In this document: in pieces, positions 49,749-56,433 of the stretch
How positions within the stretch are numbered: the stretch's first letter is position 1
Layout of the letters: the number at the start of each line of letters is the position of its first letter
NCBI GenBank assembly: GCA_016870395.1
Contig: VGBT01000016.1
Location: 1 to 56,433 of the forward strand
Origin: Actinomycetota bacterium
GTDB lineage: Bacteria; Actinomycetota; Acidimicrobiia; IMCC26256; JAENVU01
Reading direction: 5' to 3'
Length of the DNA: 56,433 nucleotides
Position numbers and translations under genes: made by a program
Notes under the pieces: generated by a model
The model's database searches: none
What the model was told of the DNA's origin: nothing
Seen by the model: only the letters and a program-made list of their open reading frames with translations

Positions 49749-52538
49749 TCAGTTGAGTTTGAGCGTGGCGATCCGTCCGGCGGCGAGCCGGACGGTCCCC
49801 TCGAATCGGCCCTGGGGACGCCCGACCAGGTCGACGAGCCAACCGGTCGCCGGCGAACCGTCGCGCTCGACCACGACGGTTCGGTCCTCACCGGCCGGGT
49901 TGTAGACGCGCACGACGAGGCCTCCCGGGTCGCGAAGGACTGCCGAGACTGCCGCCCCCTCCACCCGCAGTCGACGGCCCGTCACCGCGAGGTGGGCCCC
50001 GTGTTGGCCGCCGACGCGGACCCGCTCCAGCGGCACGAGCACCTCGTCGGCCCGGTCGTAGCAGCGCGCCTGCTCCCAGCCGCCTTTGTGGACGAGGACC
50101 GCGTACTCGACCGCGATGCGCCGCTGTAGCTGGGGGCCGTCGAGCGGGTCGAGCGGTCCGGCGGGGTTGGGGCGCAGGTCGAGCTCCGAGCGGGACAGGT
50201 AGCCGGTGGCGCGCAGGAGGGTGAGCGCGAGCTCGCGACCGTCGGCGACGAGCTCGTACTCGAGCAGGCCGTCGTGCACGAGCGCGATGCCGGCGTCGCC
50301 GTCGGAGGCGTCGACGAAGCGGCGCGACACGAACGTGGGGAGCGGCGCCTCGTGCGGTCCGCCCTCAGTCTCGAGCCCCCGCTCGACGACTGCGAACGCG
50401 CACTCGGCGTGCGAGTGCTCGACCCGGGACGGGAGGGGGAAGTGGGCGCGCACGCGGTGGTCGCGTGCGCGGTTGTCCCACTCGTGGTGCACCCGCACGA
50501 AGGGCTCACCGGTGCGCAGCTCGAGCGTGGTGACCACCTCGGTGAGCACCGCGTCGTCGCTACGTCCCTCGCAGCGACGCTCGTCGCCGATCGCGTGCGT
50601 CGGCCATCGGTACCACGCGGCAACGTGCAGTCGCGCCCGGACGGGACCGGTCTCAGCGAGGGTCACCGCGACCGCTTCGGGGGTGTCGGTCACGATGTCG
50701 TCGGTCGGGGGCGAGTAGTTGTATGTGTCGCCGCCGTCGCCGTTCTCCACGAGGCGTCCGAGGCCCGCGACCGTGAGACCGTCGGCGGTCGTGATCGCGT
50801 ACCTGCCGCTGTGGAGGTCGACGTCGACGCGAAGGTGTTCGTTCTCGAGCCAGTGTGCGCCGGCGTCGACCCGGCCCTCCTCGACCCGGCCCTCCTCGAC
50901 CCGGCCCTCCTCGACCCGGCCCTCCTCGACCCGGCCCTCCTCGACCCGGAAGGTGCGCCAGCCGAAGCCCGGCACCGCCGCGACCGACGCCACCACCTCG
51001 CGGGTCGGCGCGCGCATCAGCGAGAAGCGGAACGTCGTTTCGGGATCGGCGAGCGCGAGCAGCTCGTCGCGCAGGTCTTCGAGGTCGATCGCCGCCTCGC
51101 CTGCGTTCACCGCCACGCACCGGATGTGCACGGTGCCGGGGTCGTCACGGTCGACGGCGTACCTGCCGATCCGTGCACCGGCGAACTCCGGACCGCGCAT
51201 CATGTCGAGCACCCCGTGCAGCCCCCTTCCCTGCACGACGACGGCGAACGCCTCGCCCCCGATCGTGCGTACGACCTGCGCGGGATGGCGGCTGCCGTCG
51301 TCGAGTGCGACAAGATGACATGAGCCTTCCCCGGGAACGGTCATCTCGAGCAGCCCGTCGCGATCGGTCTGCGTAGGGTTGACCACGAGCGTCGACCCGG
51401 GAGGTGCGTCGAGCTCGGCCGCGAGCGCGCGCAGTGCCTCGCGCGAGAGGCCGTCACCGAGATGACGGGCCTCCTGGTAGCGCACGACGACTGCATCCAC
51501 CACGTCGTCGTGGCTGCACGCGCACGACGAGTCGTGCGCGCTGTTCAGCACGAGGTTGCGCCACGCGACCTCCAGAAGCGCGGCGGGGTAGACGTCGGCC
51601 GGAAGGAACAGCGCGCTGAGCGGCTCGGCCCGGCGCTCGATCGAGCGCTCCGCGCCGGCGCAGACCTGGTGGACGTCGACCCGGTTGGAGGCGACGCCCA
51701 TCAGCACGTTGGCCCGCGCGCCCGACCGCAGTTCGCCTCGCCAGGTGGCGAGCCCTTCGCTCGGTTGGGTGGCCAGGTACTCCGGGAGCGAGGTCACCTC
51801 GAAGCGGTAGTCGGTCTGCGCGGCGTTGGCCTCCTCGACGACGCGCCCGAGCCAGGGCTGGGGCATCTGGTGGTCGGTCCCGTTCATGAGCAGGATGCCG
51901 CCGCCGGGAAGTCGCGCCGGGCCGAGCTCGGTCTCGTAGCCGCGCGCGCGACCGACGAGCTCCTTCGCGTCGTCGGGGAGGTCGCGACCGTTCGAGTACG
52001 AGCCGTAGAGGTACTCGGCACGCAGGCGCGAGCCGTCCGGCGCCTCCCACCAGAACGCGGTCTGCGTGATCGCGCTCGGGACTCCGCGCCACACGACGGC
52101 ATGCTCAAGGCCGGCCTGGCACAGGATCTGGGGCATCTGCGCGACGTGGCCGAACATGTCGGGCAGGTAGCCCACCGACATCGGCCCGCCGAAGTCGGTG
52201 GCGCGCGCCACGCCCATCTGCAGGTCGCGCACGATCGTCTCGCCCGAGACCATGTACTCGTCCATGAGGATCATCCACGGACCGACCGCGAGCCGACCGC
52301 TCGCGGCGAGGCGGTGCAGCGTGTCGGCGGCCTCGGGTCGGATCGCGAGGTAGTCGTCGAGCACCGCGGTCTGCCCGTCGAGGAGGAACCGCTCGTAGGC
52401 GAGGTCGCGCTCGAGGAGCGGCAGGAGCGTGTCGAGCAGCCGCACGAGTCTCAGACGGAACGCCTGGAACGGGGCGTACCACTCCCGGTCCCAATGCGTG
52501 TGGGGGACGATCGCGACGACCGTCGGCGGCGTGGTCAT
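49749..52538 (-). CDS. GH38 alpha-mannosidase
   Basis: 929 residues. Zinc and nucleophile motifs: IVPHTHWDREWYAPFQAFR at the N-terminus, GYLPDMFGHVAQMPQILCQA with the nucleophile Asp, LLMNGTDHQMPQPWL, and NSAHDSSCACSHDDVVDAVV with a zinc His. The C-terminal half is the beta-sandwich of bacterial GH38 enzymes. No signal peptide, so it acts in the cytosol on imported mannosides or mannoglycans. ATG 52538 is chosen because GGAG lies upstream. An in-frame 15-bp repeat array is inserted in the middle. Confidence 0.9.
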   Translation of the reverse strand: MTTPPTVVAIVPHTHWDREWYAPFQAFRLRLVRLLDTLLPLLERDLAYERFLLDGQTAVLDDYLAIRPEAADTLHRLAASGRLAVGPWMILMDEYMVSGETIVRDLQMGVARATDFGGPMSVGYLPDMFGHVAQMPQILCQAGLEHAVVWRGVPSAITQTAFWWEAPDGSRLRAEYLYGSYSNGRDLPDDAKELVGRARGYETELGPARLPGGGILLMNGTDHQMPQPWLGRVVEEANAAQTDYRFEVTSLPEYLATQPSEGLATWRGELRSGARANVLMGVASNRVDVHQVCAGAERSIERRAEPLSALFLPADVYPAALLEVAWRNLVLNSAHDSSCACSHDDVVDAVVVRYQEARHLGDGLSREALRALAAELDAPPGSTLVVNPTQTDRDGLLEMTVPGEGSCHLVALDDGSRHPAQVVRTIGGEAFAVVVQGRGLHGVLDMMRGPEFAGARIGRYAVDRDDPGTVHIRCVAVNAGEAAIDLEDLRDELLALADPETTFRFSLMRAPTREVVASVAAVPGFGWRTFRVEEGRVEEGRVEEGRVEEGRVEEGRVDAGAHWLENEHLRVDVDLHSGRYAITTADGLTVAGLGRLVENGDGGDTYNYSPPTDDIVTDTPEAVAVTLAETGPVRARLHVAAWYRWPTHAIGDERRCEGRSDDAVLTEVVTTLELRTGEPFVRVHHEWDNRARDHRVRAHFPLPSRVEHSHAECAFAVVERGLETEGGPHEAPLPTFVSRRFVDASDGDAGIALVHDGLLEYELVADGRELALTLLRATGYLSRSELDLRPNPAGPLDPLDGPQLQRRIAVEYAVLVHKGGWEQARCYDRADEVLVPLERVRVGGQHGAHLAVTGRRLRVEGAAVSAVLRDPGGLVVRVYNPAGEDRTVVVERDGSPATGWLVDLVGRPQGRFEGTVRLAAGRIATLKLN
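50871..50945 (-). repeat. Five 15-bp in-frame repeats in the mannosidase gene
   Basis: CCGGCCCTCCTCGAC is repeated five times, giving five EEGRV pentapeptides in a surface linker just after the strand WRTFRV, about residue 532-556. Copies are identical at DNA level, which points to recent slippage expansion. Confidence 0.9.
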
Positions 52539-52609
52539 GGCTCCGGAGCCTACGGCCCGGGCCCGATCCACCCCTCGTCAGGTTGTGGTCATACGCGCGA
52601 CGTGGCTTG

Positions 52610-52652
52610 TTCACACCTCTGAACGGAACATGAAACCGCCCGTCCGTACCGT
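52610..52652 (+). promoter_or_regulatory. GlnR-like box and -10 ahead of the ammonium transporter
   Basis: TTCAC (52610-52614), N6, GAACG (52621-52625), N6, GAAAC (52632-52636), N10, TACCGT (52647-52652). Spacing is identical to the element at 30198-30240. The middle unit is a poor GlnR a-site, but GAAAC is perfect. The coding start is 78 bp after the -10. Confidence 0.55.
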
Positions 52653-52730
52653 CCCCTGGGTCACTGGTGGAGTGGGTGGACGGAGGGGCAGCGGCGCCCC
52701 GGTGGCACCCCCGTGTCCTGGGAGGACAGC

Positions 52731-54314
52731 GTGAGACTGACTTCAAGGAGGATCGCGATGCTGGGTGTGCTGAGCGCCCTGTTCGTGGTTCTGTTCGCCG
52801 CGCCTGCGTTCGCGGCCGAGCCCAAGCCGGTGTACGACGCCCCGGCGCCGGCGGCCTCCGACGTTGCCGTCAGCTTGAACCTGCTGTGGGTCGTGATCGG
52901 CGCGTTGCTGGTGATCTTCATGCAGGCGGGCTTCGCCATGGTCGAGACCGGGTTCTGCCGGGCGAAGCACGCGGCCCACGTGGTGTCGACGAACTTCGCG
53001 ATCTTCGGCCTCGGGTTCGTGGGCTTCTTCCTCGTGGGCTACGCGCTCATGTTCGGCGGGTTCAGCTACCCCGGCTACTTCGGCCTCGATGGCGCGACGG
53101 GCGGACCGCTCATCGGTAGCGGCTCGTGGGTGTTCCTGTGGCACGGAGGCTTCGCGTTGACGAACCTCCACGAAGGAGCGCGTCTCGCCCCCGTGGCGGC
53201 GTTCTTCCTCTACATGGTGGCGTTCATGGACACCACCGCCACGATCCCGACCGGCTCGATGGCCGAGCGCTGGAACTGGAAGGCGTTCGTGGGCTGGGGC
53301 CTGTTCTGCGGTGCCATCTACTACCCGCTGTTCGGGGCCTGGACCTGGGGTGGTGGCTGGCTCAGCCAGCTCGGCAACAGCATGGAGCTGGGCTTCGGGT
53401 ACGTCGACTTCGCCGGCTCCGGGGTGGTGCACGCGATGGGCGGCGTGGCTGGTCTGGCCGGCTCGCTCGTGCTGGGTGCTCGGATCGGCAAGTACGGCGC
53501 CGACGGCAAGCCCCGCGCCCTCGGTGGGCACAGCATCCCGATGGCGATGCTCGGCACGTTCATCCTGCTGTTCGGGTGGTTCGGCTTCAACGCCGCCTCC
53601 ACCTTCGCGGCGACGGACGTCCAATTCGCGGTCGTGGCCACGAACACCGCGATCGCGGCGGCGTTCGGTGCCACGGTGGCGATGTTCTACGTGATGGTGA
53701 GGATGGGCAAGCCCGACCCGGGCATGCTTGTGAACGGCATGCTCGCGGGCCTTGTCGCCATCACCGCACCGTGTGCGTTCGTCGACCCCTGGGTGTCGGC
53801 GATCATCGGCGGAATCGCGGCGATCATCGTGATCGAGTCGATCTTCCTCTGGGAGCGCAAGGGCATCGACGACCCGGTCGGGGCCATCTCGGTGCACGGC
53901 GTCGGCGGCATCTTCGGCGTGCTCTGCGTCGGGCTCTTCGCCAACGGCAAGTACGGCGCGGGTTGGAACCTCACGAAGAAGGGTGCGGCTACCTCGGCGT
54001 CCGGCGTCACCGGGATCTTCTACGACTTCGAGCTCGGCATCCGTCAGCTCGGAGCCCAGGTGGCAGGGGCACTGACCATCTGCATCGTGATGTTCGGCAT
54101 CGCCTACGCGTTCTTCAAGATCCAGAACGCGGTGATGAAGAACGGCATCCGGTCCCTGCCCGAGGACGAGATCATGGGCCTCGACCGGCCCGAGATGGGT
54201 GTCCTCGCCTACGACAACCTGCAGCTCAACGAGCTCGACATCGTGGGCACCGAGGCCGAGCCCGAGATGGTCATGTCGGGCGGTCCCTCGCCCGACCCGA
54301 CGATCGGTCGGTAG
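52731..54314 (+). CDS. amt: Ammonium transporter
   Basis: 527 residues. A cleavable N-terminal signal (LGVLSALFVVLFAAPAFA) precedes 11 TM segments. Family features: FMQAGFAMVETGFCRAKHAA, MVAFMDTTATIPTGSMAERW, the pore twin His in GSGVVHAMGGVAGLAGSLVL (about residue 233) and SVHGVGGIFGVL (about 388), and the tail GIRSLPEDEIMGLDRPEMG. Conducts ammonium in a PII-controlled manner in most bacteria; no glnK follows here. Start GTG 52731 is chosen for GGGAGG at the right distance; GTG 52713 is the longer option. Confidence 0.93.
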   Translation: MRLTSRRIAMLGVLSALFVVLFAAPAFAAEPKPVYDAPAPAASDVAVSLNLLWVVIGALLVIFMQAGFAMVETGFCRAKHAAHVVSTNFAIFGLGFVGFFLVGYALMFGGFSYPGYFGLDGATGGPLIGSGSWVFLWHGGFALTNLHEGARLAPVAAFFLYMVAFMDTTATIPTGSMAERWNWKAFVGWGLFCGAIYYPLFGAWTWGGGWLSQLGNSMELGFGYVDFAGSGVVHAMGGVAGLAGSLVLGARIGKYGADGKPRALGGHSIPMAMLGTFILLFGWFGFNAASTFAATDVQFAVVATNTAIAAAFGATVAMFYVMVRMGKPDPGMLVNGMLAGLVAITAPCAFVDPWVSAIIGGIAAIIVIESIFLWERKGIDDPVGAISVHGVGGIFGVLCVGLFANGKYGAGWNLTKKGAATSASGVTGIFYDFELGIRQLGAQVAGALTICIVMFGIAYAFFKIQNAVMKNGIRSLPEDEIMGLDRPEMGVLAYDNLQLNELDIVGTEAEPEMVMSGGPSPDPTIGR

Positions 54315-54852
54315 CCGAACCGATCCCCCAGCAGGAGTGGCCGGCGGACGACGAGGTCCGCCGGCCATTCCTCTCCTGCTCTTGCGACTTCGTCGCAGGC
54401 CTGCGCATCTTCGGGGAAGGCGCGCACGCTCGGGCCCCGCCTCGGGTACCGCACGGTACGTTCGGTAACGCGGTCCTCTGATGCGGTGACCTGCGCCGAC
54501 GCGCGAAATTGCACTCTGACCTGCCCAAACAGGTACTCGCTACTTGTCGTCGTTCTCCGTCGTTTCGCGACCTCTCGCGGCCTGGCCGCGGCCTGGGTGT
54601 GACACCAACGTCAGGAATCGCCGGACGCCCGAGCGCGCCAGCGCCCGGCCTCGGGAGCAGGCCGGTCGTGCGCTGGTGGATCGAACTACCGACCTGAGGT
54701 TTCCTGGCCGGTCCGGCCACCTCGGGCGGCGCCGTCACCGCGAGCCGAACCTGTCGGCCGCGCACGTCGGCGACCTCCACAACGATCCTGGTGCCGTCGG
54801 GGAGCTCGAGCACGAGCTGCTCCCCGGGCCGGCGCGTGAGCGCGAGTGCCAT
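54271..54852 (-). CDS. csrA: CsrA-like regulator with aberrant C-terminal extension
   Basis: ATG 54852 has a perfect GGGAGG site. The first about 48 residues are CsrA-like: MALALTRRPGEQLVLELPDG, TRIVVEVADVRGRQVRLAVT, APPEVAG. CsrA dimers bind GGA motifs in mRNA leaders. After AGPARKPQVG the usual VHREEV helix with the key Arg is absent, and the frame runs on for some 140 low-complexity residues through the amt terminator into the amt 3' end. The tail is not protein-like. Either a frameshift removed the native stop, or the gene is a decaying copy. Only about 54705-54852 can be trusted as CsrA. Confidence 0.55.
   Translation of the reverse strand: MALALTRRPGEQLVLELPDGTRIVVEVADVRGRQVRLAVTAPPEVAGPARKPQVGSSIHQRTTGLLPRPGAGALGRPAIPDVGVTPRPRPGRERSRNDGERRQVASTCLGRSECNFARRRRSPHQRTALPNVPCGTRGGARACAPSPKMRRPATKSQEQERNGRRTSSSAGHSCWGIGSATDRSSGRARDRPT
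54331..54379 (+). terminator. Terminator after the ammonium transporter
   Basis: Inner stem TGGCCGGCGGAC (54338-54349) with GTCCGCCGGCCA (54356-54367), and outer arms GCAGGAG/CTCCTGC. No T-run, but a very stable two-part hairpin 17 bp after the stop codon. Confidence 0.6.
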
Positions 54853-55049
54853 TTCAACCTCCCTGTCGATCTGGTGTCGGGGTGCAACGCTACGGGCAGG
54901 GGCGGCAGGTGTCAGGGCGGCTCCCATTCGAGCTCGGGGCACTTGGGTGATGTTGACCTTCGGCCTTGTTGATTGCCCGATCTGTCCGCTAACGTCCCTT
55001 TCCAGGACCCGGGGCGGCAGGCTGCCGGGCGGGGCAAGGGAGGACGGGC

Positions 55050-56433
55050 ATGTTCCGTCGTATCGCGACGACGTTCTCCACAGGTCTGCTACTCATGGCC
55101 GGGCTGGTAGGCATCAGCTCATCATCAGCACAGCCGATGCTGCTGCCACCGGTACCTCGGCCCGCGATCTCGGTCGGGGATGCGTCGATCCCCGAGGGGA
55201 ACGTCGGGAACCGCCAGGTGTACTTCACCGTGACGCTCTCGGACCCGCAACTCACGAACACCACGGTGAAGTACACCGCGATTCCGATCACTGGCTCGGC
55301 CACCGACTTCCAGGTCCGGACGGTGCCGGCGACGCTGACGGTGCGCGCCGGTCTCACGAAGGCATTCATCTCGGTCCTCGTGTATCCCGACACCGTCGCT
55401 GACGGCGACAAGTCCTTCGCGGTCACCCTTTCAGCACCGTCTTCGGGCGTCAGCCTGCACCGATCGACGGGGATCGGCACGATCATCGACGATGACCCAG
55501 GGAGCGACCTCACTGTCAGTGTCGGAGACGTGGCCGCGGTTGAGGGCGACACCGGCACAATTCCATCGGCGACGATGGTCCAGTTCCCCGTTGTGCTCTC
55601 CGGGCCTGCACCGGACCCGATCACAGTGGGCTACCTGACGCGCGGGAACGGCACCGCGACGCCGTTCACCGACTACACGCCCAAGACCGGGCTCTTGAAC
55701 TTCGCAGCGGGCACCTTCAAGAAGTACGTCACGATCAACGTCGCCCGCGACGTGACACAAGAGCCGGACGAGACGCTTGGCCTCACCCTCTACCTCGTCG
55801 CGGGCAGCGCGACCCTCGGGCGCGCCGAGTCCGTCGCCGTCATCCTCCCCGACGACCCCGTGCCAACTACTACCAGCCTTACGTCTGGCCCCAATCCTTC
55901 GACCGTCGGCCAGTACGTCCCGTTCACCGCGGCAGTCAGTCCATCGACTGCAACCGGCAGCGTCGAGTTCTACGACGGGCTGACGCTCCTCGGCACCGGA
56001 ACCCTCGTCAATGGAATCGCGACCTACCAGACCGGGGCCTTGTTACCCGAAGACCACACGATCACCGCCACATACACCGGCGACACCGGTCACATGCACT
56101 CGAGCTCGGACCCGATCACCCAGACCGTTCTCCCAGCACCGCGTGCCTCCACCCAGATCGCCGCCGGCAGCTCCCACACCTGTGCGATCCTCGACAACGG
56201 GACGGTCAAGTGCTGGGGCTACAACGCAAAGGGCCAGCTCGGTCTCGGTAACACCGATCCCCGGGGTGATGGGCCGGGCGAGATGGGCGACAACCTCCCC
56301 GCCGTCGACCTCGGAACCGGACGCACCGCCACCGCCATCACCGCCGGCTACCAACACACCTGTGTGATCCTCGACAACGGGACGGTCAAGTGCTGGGGCT
56401 ACAACGCCTTCGGCCAGCTCGGTCTCGGTGACA
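55050..56433 (+). CDS. Large secreted protein with Calx-beta, Ig-like and RCC1 domains (3' end beyond window)
   Basis: ATG 55050 has GGGAGG upstream and the frame is open for 461 codons to the window edge. Signal peptide: GLLLMAGLVGISSSSAQP. Two Calx-beta repeats follow (ISVGDASIPEGNVGNRQVYF ... IIDDDPGS; VSVGDVAAVEGDTGTIP ... VILPDDPV). Next is a bacterial Ig-like (Big_3_5) domain with TSLTSGPNPSTVGQYVPFTA and GSVEFYDGLTLLGTGTL. Then RCC1-type repeats start: SSHTCAILDNGTVKCWGYN, GQLGLGNTDP, and a second copy QHTCVILDNGTVKCWGYN. The array is expected to continue into a beta-propeller. Likely an extracellular adhesive or matrix protein. Confidence 0.85.
   Translation, partial: MFRRIATTFSTGLLLMAGLVGISSSSAQPMLLPPVPRPAISVGDASIPEGNVGNRQVYFTVTLSDPQLTNTTVKYTAIPITGSATDFQVRTVPATLTVRAGLTKAFISVLVYPDTVADGDKSFAVTLSAPSSGVSLHRSTGIGTIIDDDPGSDLTVSVGDVAAVEGDTGTIPSATMVQFPVVLSGPAPDPITVGYLTRGNGTATPFTDYTPKTGLLNFAAGTFKKYVTINVARDVTQEPDETLGLTLYLVAGSATLGRAESVAVILPDDPVPTTTSLTSGPNPSTVGQYVPFTAAVSPSTATGSVEFYDGLTLLGTGTLVNGIATYQTGALLPEDHTITATYTGDTGHMHSSSDPITQTVLPAPRASTQIAAGSSHTCAILDNGTVKCWGYNAKGQLGLGNTDPRGDGPGEMGDNLPAVDLGTGRTATAITAGYQHTCVILDNGTVKCWGYNAFGQLGLGD

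Noticed and set aside
54660-54700. tRNA-like 3' piece on the minus strand (GGTAGTTCGATCC...) near csrA
   Set aside because: The T stem does not pair and no acceptor or anticodon arm is found. Not a tRNA gene.
54697-54715. 15-bp match AGGTTTCCTGGCCGG shared with the sigma-28-like promoter at 26981
   Set aside because: The second copy lacks the GCCGAT element at the right distance, and a 15-bp match is expected by chance a few times in a window of this size.
1-56433. CRISPR arrays, insertion sequences, prophage genes, rRNA genes, replication origin
   Set aside because: No spaced repeats with unique spacers, no transposase, integrase or phage structural motifs, no rRNA segments and no DnaA-box cluster were seen on reading.

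Overview
The window is about 56 kb of uniformly GC-rich DNA with ordinary bacterial gene density. It looks like a chromosomal segment of a high-GC actinobacterium, most likely a member of the Acidimicrobiia. Pointers are an F420 pathway guanylyltransferase, a sunset-domain protein, a DUF2510/CPBP protein, GlnR-type promoter elements, many GTG starts with 4-base GTGA overlaps, and several genes without an obvious ribosome binding site. The lineage is my inference; the gene families are read from motifs.

Layout. 1-4.3 kb: the start of a secreted protein, a methyltransferase relic, an intact DHA2 drug exporter behind a palindromic operator, then a decayed sulfide/persulfide locus (SQR-like, TusE/DsrC-like, DsrE-like) that still carries a CsoR/CstR-like operator. 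4.3-24.5 kb: a cysteine-desulfurase-like enzyme, a secreted peptidoglycan hydrolase, envelope membrane proteins, two SDR enzymes, a nuclease-fold protein, a two-component system, a DEAD-box helicase, an enoyl-CoA hydratase, a D,D-carboxypeptidase, an aspartate-type aminotransferase, serA, an SRPBCC protein, mscL and a sunset-domain protein. 24.5-30.1 kb: leuA behind a leucine attenuator, a methyltransferase, a 42-residue protein behind a sigma-28-like promoter, a CPBP protease, and leuCD. 30.2-33.5 kb: a winged-helix regulator and a very unusual fusion of a CPA2 antiporter to the sensory half of GlnD. 33.5-37 kb: a chimeric relic of an M50 protease and a kinase, an intact RafH-like hibernation factor, greA and a YceI protein. 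37-44.2 kb: a Val/Ile attenuator followed by leuB-ilvE-cimA-hypothetical-acyl-CoA dehydrogenase-gltX, then tRNA-Gln and tRNA-Glu. 44.9-54.3 kb: a histone-H1-like repeat protein, a PIG-L deacetylase, fbiD, plsC-gpsA-hypothetical, a GH38 alpha-mannosidase and an ammonium transporter. 54.3-56.4 kb: a CsrA-like gene with an aberrant tail and the start of a large Calx-beta/RCC1 secreted protein.

The most interesting signal is a nitrogen theme. The promoter ahead of the regulator plus antiporter-GlnD fusion and the promoter of the ammonium transporter, 22 kb away, share elements at identical spacing: TTCAC-N6-5 nt-N6-GAAAY-N10-TACSGT. The 11-bp periodicity resembles GlnR sites. The fusion keeps the post-catalytic linker, a degenerate HD-like region and two ACT domains of GlnD but has no nucleotidyltransferase. 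This suggests an ion antiporter gated by nitrogen or glutamine status and co-regulated with ammonium uptake.

A second theme is branched-chain amino acid control. Two leader peptides, one with three consecutive Leu codons and one with Val-Ile-Val-Ile, sit at leuA and leuB. Each is followed by a hairpin and an intrinsic terminator.

A third theme is local gene decay. All clearly broken genes fall in two islands (0.37-4.3 kb and 33.5-34.8 kb), and several of the relics look like head and tail pieces joined across deletions, while the neighbouring housekeeping genes are intact.
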